This document shows positions 7,781 through 15,042 of a stretch of DNA of 19,945 nt, piece after piece; within the stretch, counting starts at the first letter, position 1, and every line of letters begins with the position of its first letter. Under the pieces are notes generated by a model, which worked only from the letters and a program-made list of their open reading frames with translations, made no database searches and was not told the origin of the DNA. Source of the stretch: Actinomycetes bacterium (GTDB taxonomy: Bacteria; Actinomycetota; Acidimicrobiia; Acidimicrobiales; RAAP-2); contig JAKAZC010000011.1 in NCBI GenBank assembly GCA_021826655.1, positions 1 through 19,945 on the forward strand, given 5' to 3'. A program made the position numbers and the translations under genes.

Positions 7781-8746
7781 ATGCCGGCAGTGACCGTGGA
7801 CGACGTGCTGAGTCTCCCCAGGGTGACCCGTCCCGACCCGCGGCGCGTCCCGGGACGGCCCGTGCTCGGGGTGACCACGGCCCCGGGGGGCCTCGAGGGC
7901 GAGGGGTTCCCGGTGCGGCGCGCCTTCGCCGGGGTGGAGCCGTTGCTGCTCGACCCGTTCGTGCACATGGACCAGATGGGCGAGGTCGAGTACGCGCCGG
8001 GCGAGGCGAAGGGCACGCCGTGGCATCCACACCGCGGGTTCGAGACCGTGACCTACATGATCGACGGGACCTTCCGGCACAGGGACTCCATCGGGGGCGG
8101 CGGGCTCATCACCAACGGGGACACCCAGTGGATGACCGCCGGTGCCGGGATCCTGCACATCGAGGCGCCGCCGTCCGAGCTCGTGGCGGCCGGCGGGCGC
8201 TTCCACGGGATCCAGCTCTGGGTGAACCTCCCCCGGGTCGACAAGATGATCGCCCCGGCCTACCAGGACCTCGGTGCCGCCGACGTGGCCCTGCTCACCA
8301 CCCCCGACGGCGGTGCGCTGCTCCGCCTCATCGCCGGCGAACTCGAGGGCCGTGCAGGTCCCGGTTCGACCCACTCGCCGATGGTCATGGTGCACGCCAC
8401 GGTGGCCCCGGGCGCGTCGGTGACCCTGCCGTGGGACCCGGCATTCAACGCGCTCGTCTACGTCCTGTCCGGTGAGGGGACCGTGGGCGAGGACGGCCGT
8501 CCGGTGAGCGGCGGCCAACTCGCCGTCTACGGCACCGGCGGGTCGATCACGTTCGGCGCGTCAGCCGCCCCGTCGGAGCGGACACCCGAGCTCGACGTCC
8601 TGGTACTCGGCGGTCGCCCGATCCGGGAGCCCGTGTTCGCCTACGGCCCGTTCGTCATGAACACCAAGGACGAGGTGGCCCAGGCGTTCGAGGATTTCGA
8701 GGCCGGAAAACTGGGGCGGGTACCCGACGACCACGCGGAGTTCTGA
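7781..8746 (+). CDS. Pirin family protein
   Basis: 321-residue bicupin. The N-terminal cupin has the pirin metal ligands: two His in WHPHRGFET (near 78-80) and His plus Glu in ILHIEAP (near 122-124). The C-terminal pirin domain ends with the family-like PVFAYGPFVMNT..EVAQAFEDFEAGKLG. Relatives include human pirin, an iron-binding cofactor, and bacterial YhhW with quercetinase activity; the physiological substrate is usually unknown. ATG 7781 has AGGAG 7 nt upstream; the in-frame GTG at 7754 has no such site and adds nine unconserved residues. It stands alone behind a palindromic operator, so it is probably induced by a chemical signal, as many pirins are. Confidence 0.92.
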   Translation: MPAVTVDDVLSLPRVTRPDPRRVPGRPVLGVTTAPGGLEGEGFPVRRAFAGVEPLLLDPFVHMDQMGEVEYAPGEAKGTPWHPHRGFETVTYMIDGTFRHRDSIGGGGLITNGDTQWMTAGAGILHIEAPPSELVAAGGRFHGIQLWVNLPRVDKMIAPAYQDLGAADVALLTTPDGGALLRLIAGELEGRAGPGSTHSPMVMVHATVAPGASVTLPWDPAFNALVYVLSGEGTVGEDGRPVSGGQLAVYGTGGSITFGASAAPSERTPELDVLVLGGRPIREPVFAYGPFVMNTKDEVAQAFEDFEAGKLGRVPDDHAEF

Positions 8747-8752
8747 CCGCGG

Positions 8753-8766
8753 GGCGGGCACCCGCC
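8753..8766. terminator. GC hairpin between convergent genes
   Basis: GGCGGG-CA-CCCGCC, 6-bp arms, in the 27-bp gap between the pirin stop and the LCP stop. There is no T-run, so a terminator role is only suggested by position. Confidence 0.25.
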
Positions 8767-8773
8767 GGTGCCG

Positions 8774-10477
8774 TCAGGCGGGGCAGGCCCGTGGGTCCCA
8801 CGGCTTCAGAGGAGAGACGGCGGTCGTCGGAGCCTGGAAGGCGCCGTTCGACGGAGCCGTGGTCGTCGTCGACGAGCCGGAGGCCGCGGACGCGGACGAT
8901 CCGGCCCCCGATCCGGCCCCCGTGGCCGCCGCCGGAGGCGGGTTGACGGAGAACTGTGTTCCCGTGACGACGGTCACCTGGGCTCCGTCGACGGTCGGTC
9001 CGAGCGCCATGGTGACTGCCCCCGACAGCGACCGGGCGACCTCCTGGGCCGCAGCCATGTTCGCCGGGGACTTGGTGGCGTAGTAGACCACGGTCTCGGC
9101 CTCGGCGCCGACGGGCGGGGAGTCGCCGATCCCCACCGTCTGGAACCCGAGCGCGGCGAGCGCGTTGCTGGTGTCCGTGGCCTGGTTCGTCGCCCCGCTG
9201 CCGTTGAGCACCGACACGGTCACCGCGGAAGGAGCGGGAAGGGGTTTCCCCGTCATCGTGTCGGTCGTCGGACCGACTCCCAGGAACTGGTCGATCACCT
9301 GGTTGTCCTGGACGTTCGAGGGGAACTCGATGTCACCGTAGTAGCCGCCCTTGTAGAGGTAGGAGCCGAACTGGTCGACCTCCACCGGAAGCGTCATCTG
9401 CGGCGCCTGGTTGGCGTTCACGCCGTGGAAGTTGAGGACGAGGGACACCATGTCGGAGCTCGAGAACGACTTGTCCACGTTGAGCTGAGGGGCGACGGAG
9501 CTGATCAGCTGCTCGTCGGTGATGGGATTGGACAACCCGTTCTTCGACACGGCGGTGGCGAGCACCCGCAGGAACTCGTGGTCGCGCCGGATGCGGGCAA
9601 GGTCGCTCTGCGCCTCGAACGGCCAGTAGGCCGGATTCGTGGTGGTCACGCCCGGACCCTTGTACTGGAGGTGGCGGGCCCGCACCACCTGGAGAGCATG
9701 GAAGCCGTCCAAGCTCACGCAACCCGGCGTGAGGACCTTCAGCCCCGAGTAGGCGTCGTAGACAGGCTCGGGGAAGTACATCTTCACGCCGCCGAGGGCG
9801 TCGACGACGTTGGCGAAGGTGTCGAAATTGAGCACCACGTAGTGCTGGATGGGAATGCCGAGGTCCTCGTTGATGGCGGCCACGAGCTGGCTGGGACCCT
9901 GGTAGAGGGCGGCGTCGATCTTGTTGGCTCCGGTGGTCCGCGCGTTGGGAACGAACAGGTCGCGGGGGATCGACAAGATCGACAGCGCGTGGGTTGCCGG
10001 GTTGAGGTGGAGGATCATCACCACGTCGCTGTTGATCCCGTTCACGCCCTGCGAGCACAGGCCATAGGCGGCGTTCTGGACCGTGAGCGCGCAGCGGTCG
10101 GTGGACCCGACCAGGAGGATGTTCTCGGTGCCGGCATCCGCGCCGCTGGTCGGGACGTTGACCAGGCCCCGCACGTCGATCCGGTGGATCTCGTGGTTGA
10201 GGTACCAGGCGTAGCCGGCCGTTCCGGCGACCACGAGCACGAGTGCGGCACCGATGCTGCCGAGTACCCACCGGAGCCGCCGGTGCCTGCCTCGACGGCG
10301 CCGGCCACCCCGTCCGTGCTGCGACGACCTCCCGCGTCCGTTGGCCCGGGAGACCTCGACACCGAGGGCCCGCAGGCCGCTCTCGTCGAAGGTGGACGCG
10401 CCCGAAGGACCGACCGATCTGCCCACGGCGACCTCGGCAGGGTCGCGCCCGGGACCCGCTGAACCGCTCGAAGCCAT
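8774..10477 (-). CDS. LytR-CpsA-Psr (LCP) family protein with C-terminal LytR_C domain
   Basis: 567 residues, type II membrane protein. A cytoplasmic tail of about 68 residues, very basic near 49-69 (GRGRSSQHGRGGRRRRGRHR), leads into a TM helix at about 70-93. The extracytoplasmic LCP domain (about 115-330) carries INSDVVMILHLNP (Asp151), SILSIPRDLFV (Arg172, Asp173) and DLARIRRDHEFL, the Asp/Arg set that binds polyprenyl diphosphate. A LytR_C domain (about 418-506) follows, then a Ser/Ala/Thr/Pro-rich tail. LCP proteins attach glycopolymers such as arabinogalactan or teichoic acids to peptidoglycan. The ATG has TAACGT 8 nt upstream, so it likely has its own leaderless promoter despite lying 38 bp after the monooxygenase gene on the same strand. 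Confidence 0.93.
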   Translation of the reverse strand: MASSGSAGPGRDPAEVAVGRSVGPSGASTFDESGLRALGVEVSRANGRGRSSQHGRGGRRRRGRHRRLRWVLGSIGAALVLVVAGTAGYAWYLNHEIHRIDVRGLVNVPTSGADAGTENILLVGSTDRCALTVQNAAYGLCSQGVNGINSDVVMILHLNPATHALSILSIPRDLFVPNARTTGANKIDAALYQGPSQLVAAINEDLGIPIQHYVVLNFDTFANVVDALGGVKMYFPEPVYDAYSGLKVLTPGCVSLDGFHALQVVRARHLQYKGPGVTTTNPAYWPFEAQSDLARIRRDHEFLRVLATAVSKNGLSNPITDEQLISSVAPQLNVDKSFSSSDMVSLVLNFHGVNANQAPQMTLPVEVDQFGSYLYKGGYYGDIEFPSNVQDNQVIDQFLGVGPTTDTMTGKPLPAPSAVTVSVLNGSGATNQATDTSNALAALGFQTVGIGDSPPVGAEAETVVYYATKSPANMAAAQEVARSLSGAVTMALGPTVDGAQVTVVTGTQFSVNPPPAAATGAGSGAGSSASAASGSSTTTTAPSNGAFQAPTTAVSPLKPWDPRACPA

Positions 10478-10485
10478 GGTGGTCC

Positions 10486-10491
10486 ACGTTA
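10486..10491 (-). promoter_or_regulatory. -10 box (TAACGT) of the LCP gene, probably leaderless
   Basis: Minus-strand GGTAACGT ends 8 nt before ATG 10477, with no Shine-Dalgarno sequence. It sits in the 38-bp gap after the monooxygenase stop and would make the LCP gene independent of that gene. Confidence 0.45.
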
Positions 10492-10515
10492 CCCAGGCCG
10501 GGACGGATAGTGGTG

Positions 10516-12114
10516 TCAGGCAGGCATCTCCGGCGCGTCCGCCCTGTTCAGAGGCTCAACCCGGGGAGGGATCGGGTTGGTCACCTCGAAGTCCGTGGCG
10601 CGAATGCGGAGGGTGTCCCACCAGTAGCGGACCGTCCAGCTCGGCCAGTTGTTGGTGTTCCTGCCGGCCGCGTCCTTGTACCAGCTCGTGCAGCTGCCGG
10701 ACCACGCGGTGCGGGACATCAAACTCTGGGTGTCCCGGTCGTCACGGTCGTAGGCGATGTCCGAGACGCTCACGGCGGCGCCCGACGTGCCGGTCAGAGA
10801 CCGGGTCTGGAGCGCCAGGGCCTGGAGGATGAGGTTCAACTGCCGCTCGACCATGAAGAGTATGGAGTTGTGTCCCAGGTTGGTGTTGGGTCCGTACAGC
10901 AGATAACAGTTGGGGAACCCGGCGACCGCCGCGCCCAGGTAGGCATGGGCGCCTCGGTCCCATGCCTCGCCCAGCAATCGTCCCCCCGTTCCGGTGACCG
11001 GGATGTGGGCGAGGAAGTCGGTCGTGGCGAATCCTGTGCCGAACACCAGTACGTCCGCCCGGTGGCGCACGCCGTCCGCGGTGACGACGGCGTCGGCCTC
11101 CACCCGGGTGACCGGGGTGTCGATCACCGTCACGTCGGGTCGCAGCAACGTCGGGTACCACTCATTGGAGATCAGGATGCGCTTGCAGCCGATCGGGTAG
11201 TCGGGGACCACGGCGCCCTCGGGCAGTCGGTCGCACACGACGTCGTTCCGGATACCCCTGGCGAACAGTTGCTGGAGCTTGCGCCCGGCGAGACTGTCGC
11301 GACGGAACCAGAGCCACCGCACCTCGAGCGACCAGTAGATCCACCACCTGTAGGCCGTCCGGACGGGTGCGATCCGTTGGAGGAGCCGCCGGGTCCCCAT
11401 CCGGTACGCGCGGTCCTTCTTGGGCCCCACGTAGTTCGGGCTCCGCTGGAAGATCGTGGTGGAGGCGGCCTGGAGCGCGAGCGGGGGGACGAATTGGATG
11501 GCGCTGGCACCCGAGCCGATGACGGCCACGTCACGTCCGGCGACGTCGACCGAGTGGTCCCAACGCGCCGAGTGCCACGACGGGCCGGCAAACGTGTCGA
11601 GGCCGGCGATGTCGGGGACGTGCGGCCGGTTGAGTTGACCGCAGGCGAGGACCACGGTGTCGACCACCAACTCCTCCCCACCGTCTGCGGTCTCCAGGTC
11701 GAGGTGCCAGGTCCGGGACCCCTCGTCGTATCGGGCGCCGGCCACCGTGGTCCCGAGCCGGATGTGGGGGCCCAGGTGGTAGCGCTCGACGAGGTCCTCG
11801 GCATAGGAGAGGATCTCGGGCTGCTCGGCGAACCGCCGGCTCCAGTCCGTGTTGGGGGCGAAGGAGAACGAGTAGAGGTGGGAGGGCACGTCACAGGCGG
11901 CCCCGGGGTAGACGTTGTCCCGCCAGGTACCGCCCACGCCGCCGGACTGCTCGAGGACGGTGAAGCTCCGCACCCCCGACCGGGCGAGCTGGATGGCGGC
12001 GGCGAGGCCGGACAGCCCACCGCCGACAATGGCCACCGTGGGCACCGGCCGCCCGTCGACGCGTGCACGCCGGACCTCCCGTTCGAAGGCCGTGCGTCCG
12101 ATGTCCAGTGCCAT
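10516..12114 (-). CDS. Flavin-containing monooxygenase, Baeyer-Villiger type
   Basis: 532-residue FAD/NADPH monooxygenase. An N-terminal FAD Rossmann motif VGGGLSGLAAA (30-40), the fingerprint F-A-G-P-S-W-H-S-A-R-W-D (Phe175, Gly177, His181, Trp185, Asp186; matches FxGxxxHxxxW[P/D]) and a second Rossmann motif IGSGASAIQF (199-208) for NADPH are all visible, as is GTGFATTDF near the C-terminal third. Enzymes of this group insert one oxygen atom into ketones (giving esters) or oxidise N or S in soft nucleophiles. ATG 12114 is preceded by GAGGGGGAG within a few bases. The open frame to 12345 is Arg/Pro/Gly-rich and lacks a start signal. It is divergent from the permease; N-oxidation of an amine is possible but not shown. 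Confidence 0.9.
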   Translation of the reverse strand: MALDIGRTAFEREVRRARVDGRPVPTVAIVGGGLSGLAAAIQLARSGVRSFTVLEQSGGVGGTWRDNVYPGAACDVPSHLYSFSFAPNTDWSRRFAEQPEILSYAEDLVERYHLGPHIRLGTTVAGARYDEGSRTWHLDLETADGGEELVVDTVVLACGQLNRPHVPDIAGLDTFAGPSWHSARWDHSVDVAGRDVAVIGSGASAIQFVPPLALQAASTTIFQRSPNYVGPKKDRAYRMGTRRLLQRIAPVRTAYRWWIYWSLEVRWLWFRRDSLAGRKLQQLFARGIRNDVVCDRLPEGAVVPDYPIGCKRILISNEWYPTLLRPDVTVIDTPVTRVEADAVVTADGVRHRADVLVFGTGFATTDFLAHIPVTGTGGRLLGEAWDRGAHAYLGAAVAGFPNCYLLYGPNTNLGHNSILFMVERQLNLILQALALQTRSLTGTSGAAVSVSDIAYDRDDRDTQSLMSRTAWSGSCTSWYKDAAGRNTNNWPSWTVRYWWDTLRIRATDFEVTNPIPPRVEPLNRADAPEMPA

Positions 12115-12155
12115 GGCTCCCCCTCGACCCGTCGACGGTGCCGGACCGCGACACG

Positions 12156-12172
12156 CCCCGACGATATCGGGG
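12156..12172. promoter_or_regulatory. 17-bp dyad upstream of monooxygenase
   Basis: CCCCGA-CGATA-TCGGGG, with a nested perfect CGATATCG. On the minus strand it contains TATCGT (12166-12161), a possible -10 about 47 nt before ATG 12114. It could be an operator or a leader hairpin. Confidence 0.35.
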
Positions 12173-12301
12173 TCGGGAGGCCCCCGTGGACGTCCGGCCC
12201 GGTCGCGGTGGGAGTTCAGAGGACCACCCTCGGCGCCGGAGGTGCAGGGTGAGAGGTGGTGGGCGGTAGCGTCGGCGACCGGAGTCGGATGGGCGCAATT
12301 G

Positions 12302-12309
12302 ATATAGAC
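12302..12309. promoter_or_regulatory. Weak HutC/GntR-type operator at the permease promoter
   Basis: ATATAGAC matches 7 of 8 positions of the HutC-subfamily core GT(A/C)TA(G/T)AC and overlaps the permease -35. A regulator bound here would block RNA polymerase. Confidence 0.35.
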
Positions 12310-12333
12310 ACAACCAGCGCGGGGTGTTACGTT
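12305..12333 (+). promoter_or_regulatory. Promoter of the permease gene
   Basis: TAGACA (12305-12310, 5/6 of TTGACA), 17-bp spacer, TACGTT (12328-12333, TAnnnT). Transcription would start near 12340, giving a leader of about 80 nt. Confidence 0.55.
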
Positions 12334-12422
12334 CCCACTAGTCACGGGGGGGTCCGCGACTGCAGTCTGCTCGCAGCATCCCTAATGCAGCACCACTCGC
12401 GAAGACAGAAGAGAGGTCATCA

Positions 12423-14024
12423 ATGCCCGAGGGAATTGAGCCTGTTGAACTTGACGAGGAGCACCACGGGCTGAAGCTGGGTTCGGACGAACAGCGGCTC
12501 GCCGAGCTCGGCTACAAACAGGAGCTGAACCGGTCGTGGTCCGGGTTCTCCAACTTCGCGATCTCCTTCTCGATCATCTCGATCCTGGCTGGCTGCTTCA
12601 CCACATTCGGCAGCGGCTGGAACGGCGGCGGTCCCGCCGCCATCGCCTGGGGCTGGCCTATCCTCGCCGCACTGATCCTCTGCATCGGCCTCTGCCTGGC
12701 CGAATTGGTGTCGGCCTACCCGACGTCGGGCGGGATCTACTGGTGGGCATCGAAGCTGGGCGGAGCCAAGGCCGGGTACTACACCGGTTGGCTCAACCTC
12801 ATCGGACTGCTCGCCATCGTCGCCTCGGTCGCCTACGGCTGCGCCACGTTCCTCGACGTGACCCTCGGATTCTTCTTCACGAGCTGGCATTCCGGCAGCC
12901 TCAACACGATCTTCCTGTTCTTCGTCGGCATCCTGGTGATCGCTGCCGTGGTCAACATCTTCTCCAGCCACCTGCTGGCCATGGTCAACAACGTGTCGGT
13001 GTGGTGGCACGTCTTCGGTGCCGCCGCCGTTGTGCTCATCCTGGTGTTCCTGCCCAGTCATCACGAGAGCGCTTCCTTCGTGTTCACCCATTGGATCAAC
13101 AACACCGGCTTCTTCGGGGGAACCACCCATGGCTTCGGGTTCCTCTTCGTGGTCCTGCCCATCGGTGGACTGCTCACCCAGTACACGATCACCGGGTACG
13201 ACGCCTCAGCCCACTTGTCGGAGGAGACCAAGAGTGCGGCCAATGCAGCGGCCAAGGGGATGTGGCGCTCGATCTTCTACTCGGCCGTCGGGGGCTACAT
13301 CCTCCTGCTGTCGTTCCTGTTCGCCGTGCAGGACCCGTCCAAGGTGACTGCAGCCAACGGGTTCGTGGCCACGATCTTCTCCCAGGCCCTGACGCCGCGG
13401 TGGGGCGGGACCGTCCTCCTCATCGCCACCGCAGGGCAGTTCTTCTGCACCATGGCCTGCATGACCAGCTGTTCGCGCATGCTGTTCGCCTTCAGCAGGG
13501 ACGGCGCCGTTCCGGGCCACAAGCAGTGGTCACGACTCAGCTCCCGTCGGGTCCCGGTCGCCGGCGTGATCCTCACCGCTGTGATCAGCGTCGTCCTGAC
13601 CGCACCGGCGCTGATTGCCGTGAACATCAACGGGGCACCGACGCCGATCGCCTTCTACGCCGTCGTCTCGATCGGCGTGATCGGGCTCTACTGGTGCTTC
13701 GCCATCCCCATCTGGCAGCGACTCAAGCTCGGGAGTTCCTTCGTACCGGGGGCCTGGAACCTGGGAGCCAAGTACAAGTTCCTCTGCGTCGTGGCCCTAC
13801 TCGACGTTGTCCTCGTATCGGTGATGGCCTTCATGCCCACGGCGAACGTGGGGGTTCCCGGGGTTTCCGGCTTCGCCATGAAATATGTCAACTACACCAT
13901 CATCGTCGTACCACTCGCGATGATCGCGCTGTGGATCTATTGGCACGCGTCGGTGAAGAAGTGGTTCACCGGCCCGCGTCAGACCATCACCATGTCCGAC
14001 GAGGAGCTCGCCCGGGGGATCTGA
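12423..14024 (+). CDS. APC-superfamily amino acid/amine permease
   Basis: 533-residue membrane transporter with about 12 hydrophobic segments. The opening DEQRLAELGYKQELNRSWSGFSNFA followed by FSIISILAGCFTTF and AELVSAYPTSGGIYWWASKLGG is typical of the amino acid/choline transporter branch that includes GABA and choline/polyamine permeases. TGYDASAHLSEETKSA (near 260) is the conserved TM6-7 loop. Start ATG 12423 has GAGAGG 6 nt upstream. It is preceded by a TAGACA-N17-TACGTT promoter overlapped by a HutC-like site, so the downstream GntR regulator may control it. Its substrate is likely a small amine or amino acid processed by the dehydrogenase operon at 15043-18511; this is inference from position and regulation. 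Confidence 0.9.
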   Translation: MPEGIEPVELDEEHHGLKLGSDEQRLAELGYKQELNRSWSGFSNFAISFSIISILAGCFTTFGSGWNGGGPAAIAWGWPILAALILCIGLCLAELVSAYPTSGGIYWWASKLGGAKAGYYTGWLNLIGLLAIVASVAYGCATFLDVTLGFFFTSWHSGSLNTIFLFFVGILVIAAVVNIFSSHLLAMVNNVSVWWHVFGAAAVVLILVFLPSHHESASFVFTHWINNTGFFGGTTHGFGFLFVVLPIGGLLTQYTITGYDASAHLSEETKSAANAAAKGMWRSIFYSAVGGYILLLSFLFAVQDPSKVTAANGFVATIFSQALTPRWGGTVLLIATAGQFFCTMACMTSCSRMLFAFSRDGAVPGHKQWSRLSSRRVPVAGVILTAVISVVLTAPALIAVNINGAPTPIAFYAVVSIGVIGLYWCFAIPIWQRLKLGSSFVPGAWNLGAKYKFLCVVALLDVVLVSVMAFMPTANVGVPGVSGFAMKYVNYTIIVVPLAMIALWIYWHASVKKWFTGPRQTITMSDEELARGI

Positions 14025-14075
14025 CGCCGGCAGCAGGGGCTTCGAGCAGGGGGTCGACGCCCGGGCCGGTCCACG

Positions 14076-14089
14076 CGACCCCGCGGTCG
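14076..14089. terminator. Small hairpin between convergent permease and gntR genes
   Basis: CGACC-CCGC-GGTCG, 5-bp arms, in the 65-bp gap after the permease stop. There is no T-run; a weak candidate only. Confidence 0.2.
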
Positions 14090-14866
14090 TCAGCTGATGC
14101 CGGTCTGCAAGGAGATCTTGATGCGGTCCGGGCGGAACAGGTCCCGGGCGAATTCCACGGACAGGCCGGAACTGGTGGATGCCGTGCGGGTGATGAGCAT
14201 GAGCGGGCTCCCGGGCTCGACCTTCAGGAGTTCCGCCTCGTCCTGGCGGGCGATGACCGGTTCGAGTGACTCGGTCGCCGAGGACGGACGTTGTCCGTAG
14301 GTACGGGCCAGCAACGTGTAGATCGAACCCGACAGCCCGTGGTCGAGGAGGCCCGGAAAGGGTCCGACCGGGAACGAGGACCGCTCGAGCGCCAACGGCT
14401 CGCGCCTGGCGGTCCGAACGCGAACGATCTCGTAGACGGGATCGCCTCTCTGCACGGCGAGCGCGGTGGCGACCTTGGCGTTGGCCGGGACCTCGGCGGC
14501 CGATACCATCCGCGCACCGGCGCGTACGTGGGCCCTCCGCATCTGCTCGGTAAATCCGGCCATGCCGGTCAGGTCGCACTCGATCCGTGGCTCCCGGACG
14601 AACGTACCGCCACTGCGGCCGCTCTTGCGCTCGACCGTGCCCTTCCCCTCGAGCGTGGACAGCGCCTGGCGAAGGGTCATGCGGCTCACGCCGAGCGCAG
14701 CGGCGAACCGGTCCTCGCGGGGCAACCGGTCACCGGGCACCAGGTCCCCGCGTCCCATCAGCTCGGTGAGCCACCGGGCGATGCCGGCGTGCACGGGGCC
14801 CGCATCGGCCGAGAGGAGCATCGGCGCGGTCTCGATCCAGCTGCCCTGTGGTTCGGTTCCCCGCAC
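14090..14866 (-). CDS. GntR-family regulator with UTRA domain (HutC subfamily)
   Basis: 258 residues. An N-terminal winged helix (about 24-90) shows GDLVPGDRLPREDRFAAALGVSRMTLRQALSTLEGKGTVERKSGRSGGTFV. A UTRA ligand-binding domain follows (about 110-250: GARMVSAAEVPAN..., ERSSFPVGPFPGLLDHGL, SLEPVIARQDEAELLKVEPGSPLMLITR), ending in FARDLFRPDRIKISLQ. This is the HutC/FarR type, which normally represses catabolic genes until a small molecule binds. GTG 14866 is chosen because TAGCAT lies 6 nt upstream; ATG 14821 is a less likely alternative. The divergent operon promoter carries a perfect HutC-type operator 85 bp away, and tandem heptamers lie over its own -35 region, so control of both is likely. 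Confidence 0.92.
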   Translation of the reverse strand: MRGTEPQGSWIETAPMLLSADAGPVHAGIARWLTELMGRGDLVPGDRLPREDRFAAALGVSRMTLRQALSTLEGKGTVERKSGRSGGTFVREPRIECDLTGMAGFTEQMRRAHVRAGARMVSAAEVPANAKVATALAVQRGDPVYEIVRVRTARREPLALERSSFPVGPFPGLLDHGLSGSIYTLLARTYGQRPSSATESLEPVIARQDEAELLKVEPGSPLMLITRTASTSSGLSVEFARDLFRPDRIKISLQTGIS

Positions 14867-14872
14867 GCCGTG

Positions 14873-14878
14873 ATGCTA
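14873..14878 (-). promoter_or_regulatory. -10 box (TAGCAT) of gntR, probably leaderless
   Basis: Minus-strand GGTAGCAT, then 6 nt (cacggc), then GTG 14866. Spacing is the same as at the CtaG gene. Confidence 0.5.
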
Positions 14879-14887
14879 CCGACTCGA

Positions 14888-14915
14888 CTGCACGCTGCAC
14901 GCTGCACGCTGCACC
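14888..14915 (+). repeat. Four tandem heptamers CTGCACG
   Basis: CTGCACG repeated three times plus CTGCACC. Seen from the gntR start at 14866 the array covers about -22 to -49, the -35 region. It may be a regulator-binding array or a slippage-prone microrepeat. Confidence 0.7.
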
Positions 14916-14950
14916 GTCCGGCGTCCCGCCGCACCAGCGCCGCGTACCTT

Positions 14951-14958
14951 GTCTAGAC
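14951..14958. promoter_or_regulatory. Perfect HutC-subfamily GntR operator
   Basis: tGTCTAGACc matches yGT(A/C)TA(G/T)ACy at every position and is a perfect palindrome. It lies directly beside the -35 of the divergent operon and 85 bp from gntR, which encodes a protein of the matching subfamily. Confidence 0.6.
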
Positions 14959-14959
14959 C

Positions 14960-14988
14960 TTGAAGCCGGCGCCGGCCGGCACTACTGT
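14960..14988 (+). promoter_or_regulatory. Promoter of the kinase-dehydrogenase operon
   Basis: TTGAAG (14960-14965), 17-bp GC-rich spacer, TACTGT (14983-14988). A start near 14995 gives a leader of about 48 nt ending in GGGGAG. Confidence 0.55.
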
Positions 14989-15042
14989 CGGCAGTCCGAC
15001 GGCGGGCCGCAACGGTGACGAGGCGACCGAACGGGGAGATGG

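Larger units (their letters stand above)
12115..12422. other. 308-bp divergent intergenic region
   Basis: Between the monooxygenase and permease starts. It holds a 17-bp dyad near the monooxygenase, a good promoter for the permease with an overlapping HutC-like site, a 10-bp palindrome GACTGCAGTC at 12358-12367 in the permease leader, and a GAGAGG ribosome site at 12411-12416. I see no small gene in it. Confidence 0.6.

Noticed and set aside
8768..10462. 564-codon open frame antisense to the LCP gene
   Set aside because: Composition is Gly/Val/Asp/His-rich without motifs, and the LCP and LytR_C domains are clear on the other strand.
10243..12252. 669-codon open frame antisense to the monooxygenase
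   Set aside because: No recognisable motif; the monooxygenase frame has two Rossmann motifs and the FMO fingerprint.
12536..14269. 577-codon frame overlapping the permease on the same strand
   Set aside because: Arg/His-rich frame-shifted reading of a clear 12-TM transporter.
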